64,000 nucleotides of DNA from Balneolales bacterium ANBcel1. Its GTDB lineage: Bacteria; Bacteroidota; Rhodothermia; Balneolales; Natronogracilivirgulaceae. Below the pieces are notes generated by a model that saw nothing but the letters and a program-made list of their open reading frames with translations, was not told the origin of the DNA and ran no database searches. The stretch covers positions 225,527 through 289,526 of the forward strand of contig JARULB010000006.1 of the NCBI GenBank assembly GCA_029688905.1, written 5' to 3'. Numbering within the stretch: position 1 is the first letter of the stretch; every line of letters starts with the position of its first letter. Made by a program: the position numbers and the translations under genes. Shown piece by piece: positions 58,682 through 64,000 of this stretch.

Positions 58682-60577
58682 TCACTTCTTGCTCTTGCGA
58701 GCCCAGGTATCACGCAGCGTTGCGGTGCGGTTGAAGACCTGCTTTTCCGGTGTGGAGTTTTTGTCGGGATAGTAATAGCCCTTTCTCATAAACTGAAAAT
58801 AGGGCATTTCGGGTGATACAGTTACGCTGGGGTCGCTTCCCACGCTTCCGTCACCGACCTGGCTTGCATCCCTGGAGCTGTGCACGTCATCCGCTCCATG
58901 ACCGGAAGCGTCCTTGCGTGCGTTGCCGCTGCCCGAATTTATATGGTCATCGGCTGACTCCGCAGCTGTGGTGTCCGGACTATCCGCTGAATTCGAATTA
59001 CCGACGCCCCAAACAGGCGTATCATCCGCCAGCACCGGTTCGGCATACGCCGAGGAGATGACATTCAGGCTGTCGGGATTTACGAAATCGGTAAACTCCC
59101 CTCCCGTCCGGGCAGCTTCCTCCACCGGATTCTCCACGGTAAACAGGCGGTCGTACTCCCTGATTTCGATGCGATGTGCATGGGGGATGCTCACCCAGTG
59201 CAGGGTTCCCTTTGCTTTAATGCCGGAGGTATCGCTGCCGCTTTTACTGTCCGGATGATACCGGCAGTGAACTTCGGTCAGGTTCCCCTCATCATCCTTC
59301 ACAAAATCATCACATGTGATGATATACGCGCTCTTCAGGCGGACACTGCGGCCTGGTCCGAGGCGGAAAAACTTCTTCGGCGGGTCCTCCATGAAGTCAT
59401 CCCGCTCGATGTAAAGCTCTCTTCCGAACGGAATTTTCCGGAAACCGGCGGATTCATCCTCCGGATTATTCTCGCTTTCAAGCTCCTCGAACTCCCCTTC
59501 CTGCCAGTTGGTGATCACCAGTTTCACGGGGTCGAACACCACCATGCGTCTCAGGGAAATTTTGTTCAGATGTTCCCGGGCGCAGAACTCCAAAAGCGAC
59601 AGGTCAATCAGGTTATCCCTTTTGGCCACACCGATTCGGGTGCAAAAGTCACGAATCGCCTCCGGAGTAAAACCACGTCGGCGCAGGCCGGATATGGTCG
59701 GCATGCGGGGATCGTCCCACCCTTCCACAACACCCATTTCGACCAGTTTCAGCAGGCGGCGCTTGCTCATGATGGTATAGGACATGTTGAGGCGCGCAAA
59801 CTCATACTGCCGGGAGGGGAAAAGATCCAGTTTATCAATAAACCAGTCGTACAGTTCCCGGTGCGGCATAAACTCAAGAGTACAAATGGAATGGGTGATC
59901 TTTTCGATGGCGTCACTTTGCCCGTGGGTCATATCGTAGGTAGGATAGACACACCACTTGTCGCCGGTTCGGTGATGGGCGGCGTACTTGATACGGTAGA
60001 TAACTGGGTCCCGCATAAGCATATTGGGCGAGGCCATATCGATTTTTGCGCGGAGGGTACGGGAGCCCTCATCAAACTCACCGGCCCGCATCCGCCGGAA
60101 CAGGTCCTCGTTTTCCTCCGGTGACCTGTCGCGGTACGGACTGTCTGTTCCCGGACGCGTGGGTGTTCCCTTGGCGGCGGCGATCTCCTCGGATGTAGAG
60201 TCATCGACATAGGCGAGCCCCATGCGGATGAGTCTTACCGCAAACTCATAAAGTTGCTCAAAATAGTCACTGGCATACAACTCCCGAGCCCACTTATACC
60301 CCAGCCACTGCACATCGTACTTGATACTGTCAACATACTCGACTTCCTCGGTAGCAGGGTTGGTATCATCGAAACGCAGGTTGGTCTCCCCCCCATACTT
60401 TTGTGCCAGCCCAAAATTCACGGATATGGACTTGGCATGGCCGATGTGCAGGTACCCGTTGGGTTCCGGCGGAAAACGGGTGAGGATGGTACTGTGTTTG
60501 CCTTCCTTCAGATCCTTTTCAATAATTTCTTCGAGGAAGTTCTTGGATACGCGCTCTTCTGCTGTGTTTTCTGACAT
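58682..60577 (-). CDS. glnS: glutaminyl-tRNA synthetase with Ser/Asp-rich insert
   Basis: A 631-residue class I synthetase. HIGH-type motif is PNGYLHIGHAKS (around residue 44), then DDTNPATEEVEYVDSI, KMSKS equivalent TIMSKRRL (residues 268-275), and the C-terminal VFNRTATLRDTWARK. The anticodon-binding beta-barrels are present. Compared with the roughly 555-residue E. coli enzyme it has a low-complexity insert at about residues 517-587 (DNA 58817-59029), rich in Ser, Asp, Gly and Ala, located between two strands of the distal barrel (YAEPVLAD and MPYFQFMRKGYYY). The frame is intact on both sides, so it is an in-frame insertion. Upstream DNA is G-rich repeat. Confidence 0.97.
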   Translation of the reverse strand: MSENTAEERVSKNFLEEIIEKDLKEGKHSTILTRFPPEPNGYLHIGHAKSISVNFGLAQKYGGETNLRFDDTNPATEEVEYVDSIKYDVQWLGYKWARELYASDYFEQLYEFAVRLIRMGLAYVDDSTSEEIAAAKGTPTRPGTDSPYRDRSPEENEDLFRRMRAGEFDEGSRTLRAKIDMASPNMLMRDPVIYRIKYAAHHRTGDKWCVYPTYDMTHGQSDAIEKITHSICTLEFMPHRELYDWFIDKLDLFPSRQYEFARLNMSYTIMSKRRLLKLVEMGVVEGWDDPRMPTISGLRRRGFTPEAIRDFCTRIGVAKRDNLIDLSLLEFCAREHLNKISLRRMVVFDPVKLVITNWQEGEFEELESENNPEDESAGFRKIPFGRELYIERDDFMEDPPKKFFRLGPGRSVRLKSAYIITCDDFVKDDEGNLTEVHCRYHPDSKSGSDTSGIKAKGTLHWVSIPHAHRIEIREYDRLFTVENPVEEAARTGGEFTDFVNPDSLNVISSAYAEPVLADDTPVWGVGNSNSADSPDTTAAESADDHINSGSGNARKDASGHGADDVHSSRDASQVGDGSVGSDPSVTVSPEMPYFQFMRKGYYYPDKNSTPEKQVFNRTATLRDTWARKSKK

Positions 60578-61216
60578 GTAACTTGAGAGATTGGGGTTGG
60601 AGATGAGGTTGGAGCTGCAGATTGGAATTTGACGAGATTGGAGATTGGAGATTGGGGGTTGGACGGTGTTGGGGCTTGAGATGGAGGTAGAGGTGGAGGT
60701 GGAGCTGAATTGGGGTTGCAGGTTGAGGCTTTAGATTGGAATTGGAAACTTTGCGAGGTTGGGAGTTGGGATTGGACTGGGTTGGAGTTTGTGTTGGGAC
60801 TGGGGTTACAGGTTGAAGCTTCAGATTGTAATTGGAGACTGTGCGAGGTTGGGAGTTGGGATTGGACTGGGTTGGAGGTAGGTGGATACTGAAGGATGCT
60901 GAAGGATGCTGATTCAAATCATGCCCAATATAGCCAAAAATGCAGAAAACCGAACGCCCCGGATCGCAATACAAGTCAAAGGAGATTCCATGTAACGCGG
61001 GTGGTGGCAATGCCTCGAAACTCATGAGGAATCGGTGGTTGATTAGCAAGATACTGCACCATTTGGATTATCATAATCCTGCAAAATAGCGATAATAGAG
61101 ATGTTTTTGGGTATCCAGGAACACAAGACCCGTTTTAATAGCAAATCCGGATCATGAAAAGGACGAATGTTTAAACGTCCTCGAAAGGTAATCGACTTTT
61201 AATCACCAAAAGAGGT
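60578..61216. other. noncoding low-complexity region upstream of glnS
   Basis: About 640 bp without a gene. 60590-60900 is G/T-rich on the plus strand with many GATTGG and GTTGGG phrases and contains the 90-bp-period repeat listed separately. GAAGGATGCT is duplicated in tandem at 60891-60910. A 6-bp stem AGGACG/CGTCCT with a 10-nt loop lies at 61160-61181. Open frames here translate only to Pro/Gln/Asn or Leu/Trp/Gly repeats. Confidence 0.6.
60712..60877. repeat. two 76-bp direct repeats with 90-bp period, G-rich
   Basis: 60712-60787 and 60802-60877 match at about 70 of 76 positions. The final 30 bases, with GGTTGGGAGTTGGGATTGG, are identical in both. The runs of G separated by short loops could form G-quadruplexes on the plus strand, which is the template strand for glnS transcripts entering from the right. 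Confidence 0.8.
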
Positions 61217-61294
61217 TTTCACCGAACTCGTTGCGTAAGAAACTTGAGACCGTCAAGCTTTCACCGAATTGGTTGCGTAAGAAACTTGAGACTG
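61217..61294. repeat. 34-bp tandem direct repeat
   Basis: 61217-61250 and 61259-61292 match at 32 of 34 positions with a 42-bp period (TTTCACCGAA, then GTTGCGTAAGAAACTTGAGA). The inner 23 bp recur in inverted orientation at 61900-61922 with 21 of 23 matches, so these copies and the distant one bracket about 605 bp. Confidence 0.85.
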
Positions 61295-61969
61295 CCTTCT
61301 TCTCTCCTTGCCATGCGGATCTTTGATAGCACCGAAAAAAGGAAAAAGCAGGTGCAAATGTAAAATGAAGAAGCCGCTTGCCATAATCTTCCCAATCTAT
61401 TATTCTGGAAAAAATACATTTGGCGCCGGTGAGTGCGGTCAATACGGAGGGGGGCAGGAATTCCAATACCTGCTGATGGGCAATGAGAGCAGAGAGACCC
61501 TTTTGCAAACGTGACTCACAAGGCGGAGCTTTGTCCGCGACCGGCACTTACTCGCACATCTCATACAATCCGGATATGTCCAAAGCATGGCAGGAAGTGA
61601 TTCAGGATTCCCAATCAAGACGAAGACAAGCTAATTCAGCTTAGACCAATCCTTTCCCTTCCAATCCAGGGTGCAATGAAGCTTTTCAGAGCATGACGGC
61701 TACGGCTCGATATAAAAAACACCGGCGAAATTGTGCTACATGCCAGCCGGTTTGATGGGAAATATCAGCCGGTCACACCCCTTGTTTTCCTAAGAGTGAA
61801 ATGAGATATCTTTACTTTGAGGTGATCTGACTGCAGGCCTTCATGGTTTTTCTTGGGCTTGGTCGTTAAGAAAAACCATACGCAGGCCAGGTCACCTGGC
61901 GGTCTCAAGTTTCCAACGCAACATTTCCAACAAACGGAGATCTTGCGCTTAGCATATCAATCCATGGAC
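61295..61969. other. noncoding block adjacent to the integrase, bounded by inverted repeats
   Basis: No recognisable gene. It begins after the direct repeats and contains their inverted copy (61900-61922) and the hairpin 61820-61897. Short frames on both strands lack domains. The block lies between glnS upstream DNA and the 3' end of the integrase gene, and is a candidate mobile-element remnant or a recombination-site region. Confidence 0.5.
61820..61897. repeat. long imperfect inverted repeat / hairpin
   Basis: A perfect 12-bp stem, ATGGTTTTTCTT at 61843-61854 and AAGAAAAACCAT at 61868-61879, encloses a 13-nt loop. The pairing extends outward imperfectly to AGGTGA (61820-61825) and TCACCT (61892-61897), giving a structure of about 78 nt. 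It lies 73 bp past the integrase stop. It could be a terminator for the leftward integrase gene, or a folded recombination site; canonical attC R boxes (RYYYAAC and GTTRRRY) were not found at its ends. Confidence 0.75.
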
Positions 61970-63802
61970 TCAAACATCAAGCGGACTCCTGACGGCAAGT
62001 CCGGAAGTCTTCAACACATGGGTATAGATCATGGTCGTTGCCACATCATTATGTCCCAGAAGCTCCTGGACGGTCCGGATATCGTAACCTGCTTGAAGCA
62101 AATGAGTGGCAAACGAATGTCGGAGAGTATGCGACGAGACCTTTTTCGAGATACCGGCAAGCCGTACAGCCTGCCTGAGTTCCCTGTGAAGTGTCTCTCT
62201 GGATATATGAAACCGCGAATGGTTACCGGTCTGCGGATCACGTCCGATGGTTTGTGATGGAAACAAGAACTGCCATCCTGGTTCCGTCGCTGCATTGGGA
62301 TACTTTTTTGCCAGTGCATGGGGTAGCGAGACGGCACCAAAACCGCGACGCAGATCCCTCTCATGAATTTTTCCAACTCTGACAATTTGCTTCTTGATTC
62401 CCTCCAGCAAAGATTCAGGCAAAACGGTTGTTCTGTCTTTCTTACCTTTCCCATCACGAACCATGATTTGTTTGTATTCCGTATCGATATCCTTGATACG
62501 CAATCGAATGCACTCCGATATCCGCATCCCGGTTCCATACATCAGCTTGAGGGGTAACTCCGCCTTGCCCTGAATCAGATCCAAAACCCTACGCACTTCC
62601 TTTGCACTGAGAACCACCGGCAGCCGGCTTACCTTCTTTGACCACTCCACTTCATCAACATAAAAATCCGTTTCATCCATTACCTGGCGATACAAAAACA
62701 GTATGGCACACAATGCCTGGTTCTGCGTTGATGGAGATACATTTCTGCGATTCACCAAATACGTTAGAAACTCCTTTACCTTATCCTCGTTCAGCCTGGC
62801 AGGATGGATTTTCTTGTGAAACAGGATGAATTCTCTGACCCATTTCACATAATTCTTTTCCGTGCTGTAGCTATACCCTTTTATCCGGATCCTGTCACGC
62901 AACTGGCGAATGATTCCGGTTTTCACTGCGGGGTCGGCATCAGCAGTTAAATGATCATCTTGCGTTGGAATCTTTGTTCTTTCACTCTTTGGAGCACAAT
63001 CTGGCTTGCCGGGTTGAGCAAGTCTGGTGTTTTGTCCCTCCTTGCCGGGTCGCTCATTACTATTAAGATGTTCATGATGGTCGGCTCGATACTTTCTATC
63101 CGGAGCCTTATGAATGCTAGAAGGATTTTGTCTTCCTGAACGTGACTGGCTGTCGGAACGACTCTCGATACCGGACAACTTCCGCTTGTTGGAATCATTT
63201 CGATTCTGGCAACTCCCGGTATCATCAATCCGGCCACGGATATCACGCTCATTGTGATTTGCTGAGTGTTTTCCATGATCAGACTTCCTGCTCGAAAAAT
63301 TGCGCACTGGCTTTTCAGACAAATTCCAAGGATTTGATGCTTGCTGTTTCCCGTCCTGCCTGTGCTCCTTATCTCGCCCAGAGCTACCGGGACGATTTTG
63401 TCTTCCTGAACATGACTGGCTGTCGATGCTGACTGATTCAATAAAATGTATACAATTGGCCGACGTCCCATGCTCTGATGCAATACTCGAGGACCGAAGA
63501 ATTGGAGGTGAGACTACAAAACCCACCGCTGATTCATTGGAAGATCGTCTAACCATTCTTTGCATTTCACCACCATGTGTTCCAGCTCTACTTAGTTGGT
63601 AAGAGTCGGATATTGAAAAACCAATGTGATGATTAGTTCCAAAAGTTGAAAATGAGGGAAACATACCGAAACGGTCATTAGATTCGCAAGAATTCAAATG
63701 CCTGGCAATACAGGGAATATCATCAACCCAGTAAATTCGATGTTCAGGTATCTTGTTCATACACTCTCTTAAATATGATAAGAAGCAGCCTGCACTCCTC
63801 AT
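61970..63802 (-). CDS. intI: integron integrase (IntI-type tyrosine recombinase) with N-terminal extension
   Basis: The 610-residue frame ends in a full IntI-type recombinase from about residue 295: core-binding domain (GYSYSTEKNYVKWVREFILF) and catalytic domain with R427 in YGTGMRISE, K455 in GKGKKDR, H558 and R561 in SHTLRHSFATHLL, H584 in LLGHNDV and Y593 in MIYTHV. The patch AVSLPHALAKKYPNA and the end VRSPLDV are hallmarks of IntI and absent from XerC/D. Residues 1-292 are an extension with no known domain, rich in Ser, Arg, Asn and His. A GTG at 62926 (giving MKTGIIRQLRD) would yield a normal 318-residue IntI; the ATG at 63802 is the other choice. No cassette array is confirmed in the window. 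Confidence 0.88.
   Translation of the reverse strand: MRSAGCFLSYLRECMNKIPEHRIYWVDDIPCIARHLNSCESNDRFGMFPSFSTFGTNHHIGFSISDSYQLSRAGTHGGEMQRMVRRSSNESAVGFVVSPPILRSSSIASEHGTSANCIHFIESVSIDSQSCSGRQNRPGSSGRDKEHRQDGKQQASNPWNLSEKPVRNFSSRKSDHGKHSANHNERDIRGRIDDTGSCQNRNDSNKRKLSGIESRSDSQSRSGRQNPSSIHKAPDRKYRADHHEHLNSNERPGKEGQNTRLAQPGKPDCAPKSERTKIPTQDDHLTADADPAVKTGIIRQLRDRIRIKGYSYSTEKNYVKWVREFILFHKKIHPARLNEDKVKEFLTYLVNRRNVSPSTQNQALCAILFLYRQVMDETDFYVDEVEWSKKVSRLPVVLSAKEVRRVLDLIQGKAELPLKLMYGTGMRISECIRLRIKDIDTEYKQIMVRDGKGKKDRTTVLPESLLEGIKKQIVRVGKIHERDLRRGFGAVSLPHALAKKYPNAATEPGWQFLFPSQTIGRDPQTGNHSRFHISRETLHRELRQAVRLAGISKKVSSHTLRHSFATHLLQAGYDIRTVQELLGHNDVATTMIYTHVLKTSGLAVRSPLDV
63124..63425. repeat. 32-bp direct repeat pair inside the integrase extension
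   Basis: 63124-63155 and 63394-63425 match at 31 of 32 positions (GATTTTGTCTTCCTGAAC...GACTGGCTGTCG). The offset is 270 bp, a multiple of three, so both encode the same decapeptide DSQS(C/R)SGRQN in the extension of the integrase frame. Confidence 0.85.
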
Positions 63803-64000
63803 TTTTGACTTAAGACACCTGACAATTAATTTCCTTACACCAATTTATGCTGATTATTGCATACTTAATCGACTTTCCCATTAGCCTGAGGTTTCACATA
63901 GGCAGTTATTCTTTGTTGGAGTCACGAATATAATACCGGTACATTATCCCATAGCACCACATTATTCTGCATTAATAAATAGTTATAGTGCGCCGGCGGC
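63803..64000. other. A+T-rich region upstream of the integrase gene, window end
   Basis: 198 bp of A+T-rich DNA expected to hold the integrase promoter and, if the integron has standard polarity, attI. No match to GTTRRRY was identified with confidence. The window ends here, so any cassette array on this side is not visible. Confidence 0.4.

Noticed and set aside
59174..60124. 316-codon open frame on the plus strand
   Set aside because: Antisense to glnS; composition is that of a mirror frame.
60519..61049. 176-codon minus-strand frame rich in Pro, Gln, Asn and Leu
   Set aside because: It is the translation of the G-rich direct repeats and overlaps the glnS start; no independent evidence of coding.
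61203..61547. 114-codon minus-strand frame ending in a repeated SSFLRN-FGE phrase
   Set aside because: The repeat is the 34-bp DNA repeat, and an inverted copy lies in noncoding DNA, so the phrase is a by-product; no domain or start signal.
61550..61969. Canonical attC site next to the integrase
   Set aside because: No RYYYAAC / GTTRRRY pair could be placed at the ends of the hairpin; kept only as an unassigned structured repeat.
61970..63802. XerC/XerD or phage integrase assignment
   Set aside because: The KYPNA-containing patch and VRSPLD end are specific to IntI and are absent from Xer proteins.

Overview
The window reads as chromosomal DNA of a Gram-negative bacterium of the Bacteroidota/FCB group, most likely a Balneolota or Rhodothermota member. 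This is an inference from several cues: a C-terminal type IX secretion (T9SS) sorting domain, lipoprotein-anchored glycoside hydrolases, promoter-like TAnnTTTG boxes with A-rich leaders, few strong Shine-Dalgarno sites, and several acidic or Ser/Asp-rich protein inserts that would fit a salt-adapted organism. No rRNA, tRNA, CRISPR array or insertion sequence was recognised. About 37 protein genes are supported.

Layout. 1-561: truncated sugar dehydrogenase-like lipoprotein. 749-2554: large conserved protein of unknown function. 2638-6585 (minus): lysine/diaminopimelate operon dapB-dapA-dapD-aminotransferase. 7220-9881 (plus): three genes with 4-bp overlaps, namely a cobalamin-binding sensor with the CarH-type Wx9EH motif, a soluble histidine kinase and a CPBP membrane protease. 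9953-14262: ABC permease and ATPase divergent from a TesA-type lipase, the classic ybbP-ybbA/tesA arrangement, followed by a second CPBP protein and a small Smr protein. 15374-17947: DUF3160 protein exported by T9SS.

18122-33120 is a plant-polysaccharide locus arranged as two divergent arms around 24942-25263. It holds a CBM-like protein, a GH140-like protein, GH95, CE1 esterase, GH3, GH97, GH43-CBM6 and GH51. Together these can remove arabinosyl, xylosyl, galactosyl and acyl side groups from complex arabinoxylans. No SusC/SusD pair or regulator is present in the locus.

33239-40305: trpB2-type tryptophan synthase beta chain, ytoQ, M13 metallopeptidase, and the threonine-catabolic pair kbl plus a short-chain threonine dehydrogenase. 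40445-41959: an A+T-richer pair of unknown genes (membrane protein with GRAM-like domain; lipoprotein with glycine-zipper tail). 42486-50474: RND efflux operon of one adaptor and two different RND pumps. 50749-52374: P5C dehydrogenase. 52992-54845: small unknown membrane protein and an SDR oxidoreductase, separated by degenerate repeats. 54918-60577: BtuB-like TonB receptor, phosphoglycerate dehydrogenase, and glutaminyl-tRNA synthetase with an unusual insert.

60578-64000 is accessory DNA: G-rich tandem repeats, a noncoding block bounded by inverted repeats with a long hairpin, and an integron-type tyrosine recombinase (IntI) whose reading frame carries about 290 extra N-terminal residues. 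The two most notable signals are the cobalamin sensor/kinase operon and the IntI element.
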